Counted from the first letter of the stretch, positions 1 through 9,546 are shown. The stretch: 64,000 nucleotides of DNA from Cognaticolwellia beringensis (GCF_002076895.1 NZ_CP020465.1:1364001-1428000), one strand, 5' to 3'. The notes: generated from the letters alone by a model not told the origin. Numbers and translations: made by a program.

Positions 1-493
1 CATCTAATAATATAGCTTTAGGTTGACTTAATAACACCCTTAAAAGTGCCACTCGTGCTTGTTGTCCGCCTGATAAACTGTCGGGATGACGATGATCTAA
101 ACCTGCTAAACCAACTTCAGCGAGGGCGAAGCTAATTTTTGTTGCCCTAGCTTTTTTATCACCTTTTGGCATGGCAAAAGCAATGTTATCAGCAACTGAT
201 AAATGCGGAAACAACAATGCGTCTTGATACAGCAAACCCATATGGCGTTGATAACTTGCTGTGTGGGTAATATTAGCGCCATTTAAATGTACATTACCAT
301 CGGCATTAAATCCTTTAGGTAACATACCCGTTAGCCAGTTCAATAAAGTTGACTTACCACTGCCAGAAGGGCCCATAATGGTTAACACCTCACCACCTTT
401 TATTGTTTCATTAAGTGATAATAGCGGGGCTTTATCTCGTGATATGGTTAAATTTTCTATCTGTAAACTGTTGTTCTCGCCAGTGGGGTTCAT
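1..493 (-). CDS. ynjD: YnjD-like ABC transporter ATPase (partial, runs off left edge)
   Basis: This is the N-terminal 164 residues of an ABC ATPase, read from the ATG at 493-491. It shows Walker A (GPSGSGKS, about residues 42-49), the Q-loop region (LLYQDALLFPHLS), the signature LSGGQ and the start of Walker B (AILLD) at the window edge; the rest lies outside. Its start overlaps the stop of the permease gene in an ATGA junction, so the two are translationally coupled. The neighbours (fused permease, periplasmic binding protein) match E. coli ynjBCD, whose substrate is not firmly known; the family is related to thiamine and metal importers. The N-terminus and coupling are clear; the substrate is not. 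Confidence 0.88.
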   Translation of the reverse strand, partial: MNPTGENNSLQIENLTISRDKAPLLSLNETIKGGEVLTIMGPSGSGKSTLLNWLTGMLPKGFNADGNVHLNGANITHTASYQRHMGLLYQDALLFPHLSVADNIAFAMPKGDKKARATKISFALAEVGLAGLDHRHPDSLSGGQQARVALLRVLLSQPKAILLD

Positions 494-2253
494 AAGGTAA
501 CCTCGGTTTTCATCTGTTGCGCTCTTTGTTTGTTTTGTCGTGTCGATACTAGCCATATCATGGAAAAAGCAATAGCAGGTAATAGCATTTGTATGAGTGC
601 GTATACGGCACTGGTGCGACGACTAGCGCCATTGGCTAAGCTTACCGCTTCAGTAGTGACAGTATTCAATCGACCACCGCCAACAAGTATCGTAGGTAAG
701 TATTGACTAAAGCTAATAGCAAGCCCTAAAGCACTGGCCATTAAAATAGGCATAAGTAGTTGCGGTAAACTCACCTGTAAAAATATCTTTAAAGGTGAGG
801 CGCCTAGGCTTGCTGCAACTTGGGCATACCGAGGATCCAGTTTACGGTAACTAGTTGCTAAAGATAAAAATACGTAGGGTAAAACAAACAATAGATGTGC
901 CAAAGCGACATTTATAAAGGTTGTTTTACTGTGCAGGGCTTCTTGTAACCAAACTAAACCAAATAAAAAAGCAATGGAGGGGATCATCAGCGGTAAATAA
1001 ATAATCAAACTACTGTAATTTGAAAGTTGAGCACCATTTTGTTTTTCAAACTCTAAGGTTAGTAAAGTTAAAATGACCGCAACACTTGTTGACACTAAAC
1101 CGATACTGAGTGAGTTTATGATGGGGGTTTGTACTTGTATCAGTGCAGACTTCCAATGCAGAAGCACCCATTGCTCAGGTAAGGCTAACGGAAACTGCCA
1201 GTAGCCAGCAAACGACCAAAACACCATGCCAAGTAATGCTAGCGCAATAGAGCTGATCAACAAAACGGTAAAAATACTGATGACTTTAGCCCACAAAATA
1301 TCGCCGTACTGGCGTTGACCATTGCTGAGGCTTTTGCAGGTTATAGCCAGTGTTAACTTTTCTAATATCCACCATGTAATGAGAACTGCAACGGTAATCA
1401 GTAGCTGTAATAAGGCTCCTGCAGATGCTTTTATTCGCAAACTTAAATCAACATCATGAAACCAATTCATTATCGCCACGGCTAATGTCGGTGGTGTATT
1501 TGGACCTAGTATTAATGGCATTTCTACACTAGCACTCGCGTAGGCGAGTATGGCTAATATGGGTAAGCGCATTAATGGATATATGTTTGGCAATACCGCT
1601 TTGAAAAAGGCGGTCATTGGGTAATAACCTAAGCTAAGGGCGAGACGATATTGAGCGCGCAACTTAATATTGAGCGCTGGTTGAGCAATAGCACTTAACG
1701 TCATCAGTAATAGAAAGGGCAGTTCTTTTAGCGTTAACCCCATGATAATGCTTATACCGTATGGGTCGTGAGGTAGAAGCCAGTCAATTGGGCTTTGCCA
1801 CCCGGTTATCCATGGTGATAGTAAACGGGCGATCATACCCGACGGCGTAATTAAAAATGCAATGGCAATTGCGGCTGCCGCATGTGGAATAACTAAAATG
1901 GGCCCTAGTAAACGCTGGATGCGCGCTAACCAAGGGCTGTCGAAATATGTTGCGATTAATAATAATGTGATAATAAACGCTAGCAAGCCACTGACAATGC
2001 TGGTGAAAAAGCTCAAACCTATCATCTGCGCTATACCGGGTGTTTGCATTAATTGCTCAAACCCTTGCAAGTTAAACTGGGTTTTATCTAAGGCCGGAAG
2101 CCAGCCAAACGCGGGTAATATTACGCCAAGTAAGCCACCAAGTACTGGCAAAATTAATATGGTCATTAACAGTTTAGGGCTAATGTTAACTATCGTGCTA
2201 AAAAAGCTATCACGCGTTTTAGTTTTAGTTTTAGTGATCAATGAATTGCTCAT
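490..2253 (-). CDS. ynjC: YnjC-like ABC transporter permease (fused double permease)
   Basis: Inner-membrane permease of 587 residues, about twice the length of a single BPD-type permease, with two homologous halves of roughly six helices each. EAA-type loops appear in the first half (around LRAQYRLALSLGYYP) and in the second half (YAQVAASLGASPLK), where the ATPase docks. A cytoplasmic Lys/Thr-rich N-terminus precedes the first helix. This fused layout is typical of YnjC and of the thiamine and Fe3+ permeases ThiP and FbpB. It sits 3 bp after the binding-protein gene and overlaps the ATPase start by 4 bp. The family call is solid; the transported compound is not determined by sequence. Confidence 0.88.
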   Translation of the reverse strand: MSNSLITKTKTKTRDSFFSTIVNISPKLLMTILILPVLGGLLGVILPAFGWLPALDKTQFNLQGFEQLMQTPGIAQMIGLSFFTSIVSGLLAFIITLLLIATYFDSPWLARIQRLLGPILVIPHAAAAIAIAFLITPSGMIARLLSPWITGWQSPIDWLLPHDPYGISIIMGLTLKELPFLLLMTLSAIAQPALNIKLRAQYRLALSLGYYPMTAFFKAVLPNIYPLMRLPILAILAYASASVEMPLILGPNTPPTLAVAIMNWFHDVDLSLRIKASAGALLQLLITVAVLITWWILEKLTLAITCKSLSNGQRQYGDILWAKVISIFTVLLISSIALALLGMVFWSFAGYWQFPLALPEQWVLLHWKSALIQVQTPIINSLSIGLVSTSVAVILTLLTLEFEKQNGAQLSNYSSLIIYLPLMIPSIAFLFGLVWLQEALHSKTTFINVALAHLLFVLPYVFLSLATSYRKLDPRYAQVAASLGASPLKIFLQVSLPQLLMPILMASALGLAISFSQYLPTILVGGGRLNTVTTEAVSLANGASRRTSAVYALIQMLLPAIAFSMIWLVSTRQNKQRAQQMKTEVTL

Positions 2254-2256
2254 AAA

Positions 2257-3777
2257 TTATTGCGCCCCATAGCGTTTCAGCCATTCACGGCTGATGAGTT
2301 TAGACCAGCTAGGGTGAGGTTCACTTAATGCTTTTATTTTACTGCTGATCGGTAATGCACTTGGAGACTGCTTATTTGTACTAAACAATAATTGTTGCGG
2401 TGACGGTAATTGTGAAACATCGATAACGGTACTATCACCCCAAACTTCAGCTTGTTGTTTTTTTGCTTGTGCTTCAACGCTGAGCATAAAATTAGCAACT
2501 ACTTTTGCTGAGTTACTATTCGCCGCATTATAAGGAATAGCAACAAAATGTATATTACTTAAGCTGCCATCTTGCATAACAAAACTTCGGGTGTTTTCGG
2601 GTAAGTTATATCGCGCGACAGACGCTGGAATTTGCGCCGCAGAAAAGGTGAAACCAAGATTTATTTCACCGTCACCCACTAGCCTTTGCAGTGCAGTGCC
2701 ACTGGCAACAAAGTATTGTCCTTGGTGCCATAAGTTAGGGTGTAACTTATCTAAGTAGCGCCATAAAACGGGTAACAACGCAGCTTGGCTTAGTGGTGTT
2801 ACTGCTTGATACAAACCTGATTTTATTTGCTCTGTTTGAAATTGGTTTAATGCGATAAGCGCATATTTAAGAAAACTTAACGATAAGAAATCAGGCGGTT
2901 TGGGGTAAGTAAAACGCCCAGGGTTTTGCTCAGCCCAAGTGAGTAGTTGCTGAACATCTTTAGGCGCATGTTGAATACTCTCTTGATAGCTATGCTGTGC
3001 AAAATTAAATTCATTGCTTTGATGCGTCGGCGTGTAATAAAAAGTCAGCGACGCTTGCCCCCAAGGAGCTTCCATGCCTTGTGTTGGCAGACCGAAATCA
3101 CGGGTCATGGCCTCATTCTCACTAGGGTTAGTCAACGAAAAATTAGGTAATTGCGCAACCCAGCCTTTAGCTAAAAGTTGATATTGAGCCATAGATGCAA
3201 AGTTTTCGCCGTTAATCCAGACTAAATCAACTTGCCCTTGCTGATGGTTCTCTGCCGACTTTTCTGCTAATACACGGCTAACAGCTTCACTGGTGTCGGT
3301 TAATTTTACATGGTGTAAGTCGATATTATGTAATTGTTTTACTCGCTTTGCTAACCACTGAATATAACTATTAATTTGTGGGTCACCGCCCCAAGCATGA
3401 AAGTATACGGAGTGATTTTTACCTGATGCTTCAATGGTATTCCAACGAGTTTTTAAGGTTGTTTTTTGGGTTAATACTTCAGGCGATTTTGCTGCTGATG
3501 TTTCACCAGATTTTTTACCAGATAATTCATCTGATATGGCGGTTTGATCAGTGATTACAGCTGAAGAAAGTTCGGCATAACTTAATGATGATAAGGGTAG
3601 TAGGGCGACTGATATAATGGTTAACTGCCAAAATTTCTCAATAAAGGCTGTTACTTTTGAGGTTGTAGGACGTTGTGCTTTTAAGTCAGATGTTTGCTTA
3701 CTGGATAATGAAATAATAAATTTATTCAGACAAACATAAGTAAAAAGAGTCGTTAAACGACTCTTTTTACTACTCAT
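2257..3777 (-). CDS. ynjB: YnjB-like ABC transporter substrate-binding protein
   Basis: Periplasmic solute-binding protein of the YnjB/COG4134 type (for example the stretch WGGDPQINSYIQWL and the later VDLVWINGENFASM). The start is uncertain. In-frame ATGs lie at 3819, 3804 and 3777, and none has a well-spaced ribosome site. The hydrophobic export segment (around FWQLTIISVALLPLSSLSYA) begins only about 50 residues after the 3777 ATG, which is unusually late, and no ATG, GTG or TTG lies between. A perfect 13-bp hairpin with a T-rich flank (3740-3770) falls in this leader. Mature length from the export site is about 440 residues, somewhat longer than E. coli YnjB. It delivers substrate to the YnjC/YnjD-like genes. 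Confidence 0.8.
   Translation of the reverse strand: MSSKKSRLTTLFTYVCLNKFIISLSSKQTSDLKAQRPTTSKVTAFIEKFWQLTIISVALLPLSSLSYAELSSAVITDQTAISDELSGKKSGETSAAKSPEVLTQKTTLKTRWNTIEASGKNHSVYFHAWGGDPQINSYIQWLAKRVKQLHNIDLHHVKLTDTSEAVSRVLAEKSAENHQQGQVDLVWINGENFASMAQYQLLAKGWVAQLPNFSLTNPSENEAMTRDFGLPTQGMEAPWGQASLTFYYTPTHQSNEFNFAQHSYQESIQHAPKDVQQLLTWAEQNPGRFTYPKPPDFLSLSFLKYALIALNQFQTEQIKSGLYQAVTPLSQAALLPVLWRYLDKLHPNLWHQGQYFVASGTALQRLVGDGEINLGFTFSAAQIPASVARYNLPENTRSFVMQDGSLSNIHFVAIPYNAANSNSAKVVANFMLSVEAQAKKQQAEVWGDSTVIDVSQLPSPQQLLFSTNKQSPSALPISSKIKALSEPHPSWSKLISREWLKRYGAQ
3740..3770 (-). terminator. Terminator-like hairpin between DUF547 gene and ynjB
   Basis: A perfect inverted repeat: 13-bp arms (GTAAAAAGAGTCG and its complement) around a 5-base loop, with the T-tract on the 3' side, on either strand. 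It is just downstream of the DUF547 stop codon at 3791 and inside the extended reading frame of ynjB. It looks like an intrinsic terminator or attenuator that would reduce read-through from the receptor/reductase genes into ynjBCD. Confidence 0.6.
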
Positions 3778-3790
3778 TAGATGCTGAAGC

Positions 3791-4624
3791 TTACCTCGCA
3801 GCATTGAGTGCCCAATCATAATTTAAAAATTTATTATCCATTTTTTCAGACTTTAATAATGCTAGTTGAGCGGGTGTTAAATTTAATGCTTCATGATAAA
3901 GCAATATAAAAGCAGGTAAAGAATTACTGCCACGAAAGCCTAAAGCGAAGTCATCACCATACCATTTAAAAATAGCAGAAAGCTCCATTGAACTGTCGTT
4001 AAAACGGTTACGGCTTGTATCTGTTAAAAAACGCACCGTTTGTTCGTTTAACTGTTGCTCTAATTTTTCTGCACTATAAGCTTCTTCACGCAAAGCAGGG
4101 CAACCAATACTGGCACAATTAACGGCAAAATGAATACGTGGGTCACCATATTTATTATCGCCACGAATTAATTGGTGTTCAATATTATCTAAGCTGCGTG
4201 TTTCGCCGAGTAATGGAATAAATTTTTTACTCCATGGCGAACTAAAAAAGCTACCCAAATCTTTAATTGATGCTAAATCTGGATATGCGGTTAAAATAAA
4301 CTCAACGGTCCAAGCATTATAAGCGTTGATTAAAAAAGCCAATTGCTTAGGTGCTGGCCATTGAGCAAACACGTCTTTATCAACTGAACCAAGTGCAGCT
4401 AAATAAGCTTTTAACTGCGCTCGTTCCATTTTCATGCCCGCGTAATCTACTTGGCTTGAATGACCATTATTTATCGGCTTTACATGCTGAGCTAATAACG
4501 TTTGCCATGGTTGATGCAAGGTTTCTTGCGCCACACTAATGGCGCTATAAACTGTACTTAACACTAACAATAAAGCTAACGGTAAAGATTTAGCCCTTAA
4601 TAGGGCTTTGTTTAAGTTAACCAT
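3791..4624 (-). CDS. DUF547 domain protein, exported
   Basis: The ATG at 4624 is chosen because GAGG lies 9 bases upstream; an ATG at 4645 would start inside the previous gene. The product is 277 residues with a cleavable-looking signal peptide (hydrophobic run LPLALLLVLSTVYSA). The body is DUF547: the conserved block HFAVNCASIGCPALREEAY holds two cysteines and a histidine, and LINAYNAWTV is the other signature. DUF547 has no settled function; a papain-like or transglutaminase-like fold has been suggested. The gene follows the reductase fusion with a small overlap-scale gap and is presumably cotranscribed, suggesting a periplasmic role linked to that enzyme or its transporter. Confidence 0.82.
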   Translation of the reverse strand: MVNLNKALLRAKSLPLALLLVLSTVYSAISVAQETLHQPWQTLLAQHVKPINNGHSSQVDYAGMKMERAQLKAYLAALGSVDKDVFAQWPAPKQLAFLINAYNAWTVEFILTAYPDLASIKDLGSFFSSPWSKKFIPLLGETRSLDNIEHQLIRGDNKYGDPRIHFAVNCASIGCPALREEAYSAEKLEQQLNEQTVRFLTDTSRNRFNDSSMELSAIFKWYGDDFALGFRGSNSLPAFILLYHEALNLTPAQLALLKSEKMDNKFLNYDWALNAAR

Positions 4625-4629
4625 GAGTA

Positions 4630-6807
4630 TTAACCTCTTCTCCACGTATGGAACTTCTCTAACCAGCTTAAAACGGTTTCAGGTGCATGGTTACGTTTCC
4701 ATTCGCCAGCGGCGTATTTATTACCTTCAGCCCATGTTGGGTAACTGTGAATTGTGCCTAATATTTTGTTTAATCCTAAACCATGTTTCATCGCTAAAAC
4801 AAATTCTGCAATTAAATCACCGGCATGTTCAGAAACAATAGTGACGCCGAGTATTTTATCTTTGCCTTTTGGCGTGATCACTTTGATAAAACCGTTAGCA
4901 GCACTGTCAGTAATAGCTCGGTCTAACTCTTCAAAGTCAAAGCGGGTTATTTCGTAGTCAATGCCTTGCTCTATCGCTTCTTGCTCATTAATACCAACAC
5001 GCGCTACTTCTGGGTCAATAAATGTCGCCCATGGGATAACACGATAATCGACTTTAAACTTCTTAAAAGTGCCAAACAATGCATTAACTGCAGCATACCA
5101 ACCCTGATGAGCGGCAACATGAGTAAACTGATAAGGACCAACAATATCGCCCGCCGCAAATATATTAGGGTATAACGTTTCTAAGTAGTCATTAGTTTGA
5201 ATAGTACGATTAGTTTCGATACCTAATTCTTCAAGACCGTAACCTTTCAAGCGGGCAGAGCGGCCAACAGCACACAATAACTCGTCGTATTCGATAGCCA
5301 TTTCTTCTTCTTGCTCTGAACCTTGCTCGTGCTTAAGGTTTTTAACAATGATGAATTTTTTACCATCGCGTTGCTCACAACGTAAAGCTTGATGTGAGGT
5401 CAGGATATTAACACCACTTTTTTGTAAAGACTGACTGGCAAATTCAGAGACTTCCAAGTCTTCTCTGATCATAATGCGCTCAGCCATTTCAATTTGTATG
5501 ACTTGTGAACCTAAACGAGCGAAACTTTGTGCAAGTTCACTGCCTATAGGTCCGCCGCCTAATACGACTAATTTTTTCGGCGCAGTATCGAGTTTGGCAA
5601 ATTCTGTCCATAAAGTATCACTGGTAACGTAACCACTGTCTTCAATACCCGGTAATGGCGGTACAAATGGACGAGCGCCGGTTGCAATAACAATACTGCG
5701 AGCGGTGAGTGTTTGCATGGTGCCATCGTTAAGTTTAATTTCTACCGTCCATGGGTTAATTAACTTTCCGTAGCCTTTAATAACTTCTACACCTAAGTCA
5801 GTGTAGCGTTCAACACTGTCATGCGGGGCAATATCAGCGATAACTTGATGAACACGAGCCATGACTTTCTTGAAGGAAAATTGTGGTGTAGCGTTTTCTA
5901 AACCGTAGTGTTCGCCATGTTTAATTTGATCGACAATTTTTGCACTTTTAATGATCGCTTTACTGGGTACACAGCCATAGTTTAAGCAGTCGCCACCCAT
6001 CTCACCCGCTTCAATTAACGTAACTTTCGCTTTTACTGCTGCTGCAATATAACTCGTTACTAAACCACCAGCACCCGCACCGATAACTAATAAATTACGG
6101 TCAAAACTTTTTGGTTTTTGCCATTTTTTATAAACTTTACGTTGCTTTATTTTATTAACAATTGCTTTGCCAATTAAAGGTAAGAGCCCTAATAAAACAA
6201 AAGAGAAGATAAGCTTAGGCGATAATATACCTGACAAGCTTTCTATGTCAGCTAGCTGTGTGCCGGCGTTAACATAAACTACAGTTCCGGCAAGCATACC
6301 TAGTTGGCTTACCCAATAAAACGTCCAAGCTTTTATGCCAGTAACGCCCATTAATAAATTGACTAAAAAGAACGGAAAAACAGGTACTAAGCGCAATGTA
6401 AATAAATAAAACGCGCCTTCTCTTTGAACACCTTCATCAATAGCTTTTAAGCGTTCAGGAAACTTCTTTTTAATGCTTTCACGTAATAAATAGCGTGAGA
6501 CTAAAAAGGCTAATAGTGCGCCAATGCTTGAGGCAAATGAAACAATAATAAAGCCTTCAACTAAACCAAATAAAGCACCAGCAGCCAAGGTTAAAATGGC
6601 CGCGCCAGGTAACGAAAGTGCAGCGACTAAAACGTACAAGGCAAAGAAACCACCGATGATTAATATTGGTGATTGTTCACGCCACTCGCCAAATTGATCC
6701 ATTGATCCTTTCAGACCTTCTAGCGTAAGTAATTGGTTTAAATCGTAATGAAAAAACAATGCTACTAGCGTAATAGCAATAACTAATAATAAGACTTTCT
6801 TAAACAT
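4630..6807 (-). CDS. TVP38/DedA-like membrane domain fused to FAD-dependent disulfide reductase (MerA/Lpd type)
   Basis: This 725-residue fusion has residues 1-230 as a TVP38/TMEM64-type (SNARE-associated, DedA-like) membrane region of about six hydrophobic segments. Residues 237-725 are a class I pyridine-nucleotide-disulfide oxidoreductase: FAD-binding GAGAGG at 243-248, redox pair Cys274/Cys279 in GGDCLNYGCVPSK, an NAD(P)-binding glycine motif (GGGPIGSE), and the FAD motif with AAGDI. Near the C-terminus the dihydrolipoamide-dehydrogenase signature HxHPTxxE reads HSYPTWAE, so the catalytic His is Tyr, as in mercuric-reductase-like members. It likely reduces a substrate at the cytoplasmic face of the membrane. 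The substrate is unknown, and no MerR or MerT gene is present nearby. Confidence 0.88.
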   Translation of the reverse strand: MFKKVLLLVIAITLVALFFHYDLNQLLTLEGLKGSMDQFGEWREQSPILIIGGFFALYVLVAALSLPGAAILTLAAGALFGLVEGFIIVSFASSIGALLAFLVSRYLLRESIKKKFPERLKAIDEGVQREGAFYLFTLRLVPVFPFFLVNLLMGVTGIKAWTFYWVSQLGMLAGTVVYVNAGTQLADIESLSGILSPKLIFSFVLLGLLPLIGKAIVNKIKQRKVYKKWQKPKSFDRNLLVIGAGAGGLVTSYIAAAVKAKVTLIEAGEMGGDCLNYGCVPSKAIIKSAKIVDQIKHGEHYGLENATPQFSFKKVMARVHQVIADIAPHDSVERYTDLGVEVIKGYGKLINPWTVEIKLNDGTMQTLTARSIVIATGARPFVPPLPGIEDSGYVTSDTLWTEFAKLDTAPKKLVVLGGGPIGSELAQSFARLGSQVIQIEMAERIMIREDLEVSEFASQSLQKSGVNILTSHQALRCEQRDGKKFIIVKNLKHEQGSEQEEEMAIEYDELLCAVGRSARLKGYGLEELGIETNRTIQTNDYLETLYPNIFAAGDIVGPYQFTHVAAHQGWYAAVNALFGTFKKFKVDYRVIPWATFIDPEVARVGINEQEAIEQGIDYEITRFDFEELDRAITDSAANGFIKVITPKGKDKILGVTIVSEHAGDLIAEFVLAMKHGLGLNKILGTIHSYPTWAEGNKYAAGEWKRNHAPETVLSWLEKFHTWRRG

Positions 6808-6818
6808 GAAATGTGTCC

Positions 6819-9173
6819 TTAAAAACTGTGCGTTAAAGTGAGTTTGGCATTGATAGGCAATTCAGGGAAAACTAATGTTGAGCCAAAATATCCCCCTTCA
6901 AACACGGGGCGCCAATTTTTTTGATTAGTGACGTTATTAATATCGAAACGCACTTTAGTGTTTTCGGCTATGGTATAACTGGTATTAAGACCTAAGGTGT
7001 ATTGATCGCGTATGTTCACCGTTGCCAAATAATCTAGCGGGTAACTAGAAGTATATAAAGCGGCAAAACCTGCTTGCCAATATTCGCTTAGATAAATGCC
7101 ACCATTAACACTTAAAGATTGCTCTGGAATACCTTGAACACGTCGAGTAGATGGCGCAAATGCAGTAAAGCTTGGCGCACCAACACTGGACCCTTGAATA
7201 ATATCAGGGCGTGAATTATCAAAGGCATCGGCTATTTGTGATGAGCTTTGACTGCTAGCTGAGTTATCATATCGAGCATCAAGGTAGCTGTAACTAACGT
7301 TAAACCAGTAAGGTGCAGCGTCATAAAAAACTTGCAGTTCAACACCTTTGGTTTTTATACCTGTGTTACTACCGTCGCGATTACGTAAACTACGACGTTG
7401 ATTAAATATTGAACCATCAAGATACCAAGCACTATTGTCTGGGATATATTTAATACCGACTTCATTGAGGGTGTTTTCAGTGGCAAAGTTCTGTTCACTG
7501 ATCAAATTGTCACCGCCTAGTGAATTACCACCGGCCATACTGTTTGATGTTGCTTCGTTGTAGCTTGTTGCCGCATAAATGGTTAAATCAGTATCAAGCT
7601 TATAATTAATACTAGCTTGTCCTGAGTGTAATATTTTATTAATGCTATCTTGCGCTGCTACTTGACCTACAGGTGCAATAGGATCTCTGGCTTCTACGTC
7701 ATAAAAGTCGATACGGTAACCAAAGTTTGTTCTTAAACGTTCGCTCCATTGACTATCTTGTTGAATAGCAAAGCCTGTCTGCCAGCTAGTAGAGTCGGTA
7801 GTATCAGATAATGAAAAATCACCCACGTTGTCATTATTTATATCATATTGTCCACCGGGTGAAACAAACACACCGGGGCTGAGTTCTACAAGTCTAGCTT
7901 GTTGTTCAAGTGTAAGTGGAATGCGTCGATTTTCAATGGGCCCTGTTAAATCGATAGGGTCGTCAGCCTCGGTAGTAAATTGGCTATAACCGCGTACTTT
8001 ATTGTAACGAACATCAAAGGCGAAAATGGTTTGTTGTTGGTTGTTCCAATCATGACTTAGTTCTAGTCTATTTTGTGCCGTATCTGCGGCATCTATAATT
8101 TCCACAAAGCTATTTTGAGCAATTTCATCACGAGTTAAATGCTGATAATAAGTGCTGTTTTTTAGTCGTGTTTGTCCACTTAATTCGCGCGTATATATAC
8201 TGTGAAGTAAAAATGTTTCGGCTTCGTTTGCGTTATCAGGGTCGGTTAATACAGTACTGCGGCTGATTTGAACCTGTCCAGTAGGTGATATGATGGCACC
8301 AGCACCAGGTATAAGGCTGCCATTAGGCTGTACGCCTTGGCCCGTTATATATAAGCCATGATCGATCAGTGCTTGCGTAGGTCGGTTGATACCGGCATTG
8401 TCAGTAAATTCAACTTGGTAAAATTCAACGTTTATATCCCAAGTGCTTTTCTCATCTGGCAGGAAGCTAAATGCGGCATAAAGGCTGTCACTTTCGAAAC
8501 TTGAATGATCGTAAAAGCTGCCATTATCAATATGCTCAGCGCTGATCCTAAAGCCACTTTCACCTTTAACTATAGGAGCCGATATATCAAGTTGTGCACT
8601 GTATTGATCCCAACGACCAGCAGTAAACTTTACTTTTGCTGCACTTTCTTGCGTTGAAGCACGTTTAGATTGTAAATTAACAAAACCGCCGTTACGTTGG
8701 CTACTACCAAATAACACGGGTGGCGCACCTTTTATAACATCAAGCTGCTCAACAGAATTAAAAGAAAGTGGCACACCAAAGCCATTATTACCCGCTTGAC
8801 GACGCATTCCATCTTGAAACAGTTCGCCAAGTTGCCCACGTAACGTTGGTAGGCTTGGTGCACCAAAACCACTTGCTGAATAACTGCTTGGTGAGATAGC
8901 TAAAATATCTTGTAAGTCAGTTATGTTTAATTGTTCCATCATGGCACTAGTAATGGGTGTCATAGAACGTGCAATGTCAGCTAATGCTAAATCATCGCCA
9001 AAGGGACCACTTATTTTAGTGTTTTTAGGTGAAAAACCATGATTAATAATACGTTGACCGGCTACTTCAATAACTTCAATACCTGTTGCTTCAGTTTCTG
9101 CTACTGCTTGAGCATTCGCTACTTGAGCTTGAAAAACGATATGAATGCTAAGAGCGATTAAACTGTATTTCAT
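6819..9173 (-). CDS. TonB-dependent outer-membrane receptor
   Basis: 784 residues: a signal peptide (cut near ANAQA), a plug domain (residues about 60-190, with LPTLRGQLGELFQDGMRRQ and the GAPPVLFGSSQRNGGFVNL block), then a 22-strand barrel ending in the terminal aromatic motif LTLTHSF needed for BAM recognition. The plug and barrel resemble the siderophore/FhuA-like class. The likely TonB-box region is around EVIEVAG. It is the first gene of the run leading to the reductase fusion 11 bp downstream and then to the YnjBCD importer, so it is the plausible outer-membrane gate for the same substrate. I see no Fur-box-like sequence upstream. Confidence 0.9.
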   Translation of the reverse strand: MKYSLIALSIHIVFQAQVANAQAVAETEATGIEVIEVAGQRIINHGFSPKNTKISGPFGDDLALADIARSMTPITSAMMEQLNITDLQDILAISPSSYSASGFGAPSLPTLRGQLGELFQDGMRRQAGNNGFGVPLSFNSVEQLDVIKGAPPVLFGSSQRNGGFVNLQSKRASTQESAAKVKFTAGRWDQYSAQLDISAPIVKGESGFRISAEHIDNGSFYDHSSFESDSLYAAFSFLPDEKSTWDINVEFYQVEFTDNAGINRPTQALIDHGLYITGQGVQPNGSLIPGAGAIISPTGQVQISRSTVLTDPDNANEAETFLLHSIYTRELSGQTRLKNSTYYQHLTRDEIAQNSFVEIIDAADTAQNRLELSHDWNNQQQTIFAFDVRYNKVRGYSQFTTEADDPIDLTGPIENRRIPLTLEQQARLVELSPGVFVSPGGQYDINNDNVGDFSLSDTTDSTSWQTGFAIQQDSQWSERLRTNFGYRIDFYDVEARDPIAPVGQVAAQDSINKILHSGQASINYKLDTDLTIYAATSYNEATSNSMAGGNSLGGDNLISEQNFATENTLNEVGIKYIPDNSAWYLDGSIFNQRRSLRNRDGSNTGIKTKGVELQVFYDAAPYWFNVSYSYLDARYDNSASSQSSSQIADAFDNSRPDIIQGSSVGAPSFTAFAPSTRRVQGIPEQSLSVNGGIYLSEYWQAGFAALYTSSYPLDYLATVNIRDQYTLGLNTSYTIAENTKVRFDINNVTNQKNWRPVFEGGYFGSTLVFPELPINAKLTLTHSF

Positions 9174-9546
9174 TTATTAGTACCTATTTTTTTATTATTA
9201 ATCATGGATTGAATATTACTTATTTAAAATGCTATGAGGGACTAGACCCCTCTTAAAAGTAAAAAATTTCAAAGACTGTAATTTACACTACGTTTATTTT
9301 TAGAATTAGTTCATAAAGCTACTTGTAAAGTCGTTGATCTACTAATTAAAATGTACGTGAACACGCATTATCAGTGTATTAATGAAGTTAAAAGGCGTTT
9401 AAAAATATTGAAATTTTACGTAGAGAGCTTTTAATCGTTTAGATTAGCTAAAATGAAGTTGAGTTAATCTTGTGGCATTTACTGTATTTAAATATAGCAA
9501 AATGTAAGCCAATAACCGTTAGTGTTCGCGATTAATAATTATTGTC
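9174..9546. other. Intergenic region upstream of the TonB receptor
   Basis: About 370 AT-rich bases between the receptor start and the small gene at 9547. A short hairpin (GAGGG, 7-base loop, CCCTC; 9236-9252) lies about 65 bases before the receptor start. I see no TPP or cobalamin riboswitch hallmarks and no Fur-type palindrome. The receptor promoter must lie here but I cannot place it. Confidence 0.4.

Noticed and set aside
9174..9546. Riboswitch (TPP or cobalamin) or Fur box before the TonB receptor
   Set aside because: No CTGAGA/ACCTGATC-type pair, no B12-box and no Fur-like palindrome were seen; only a 5-bp hairpin.
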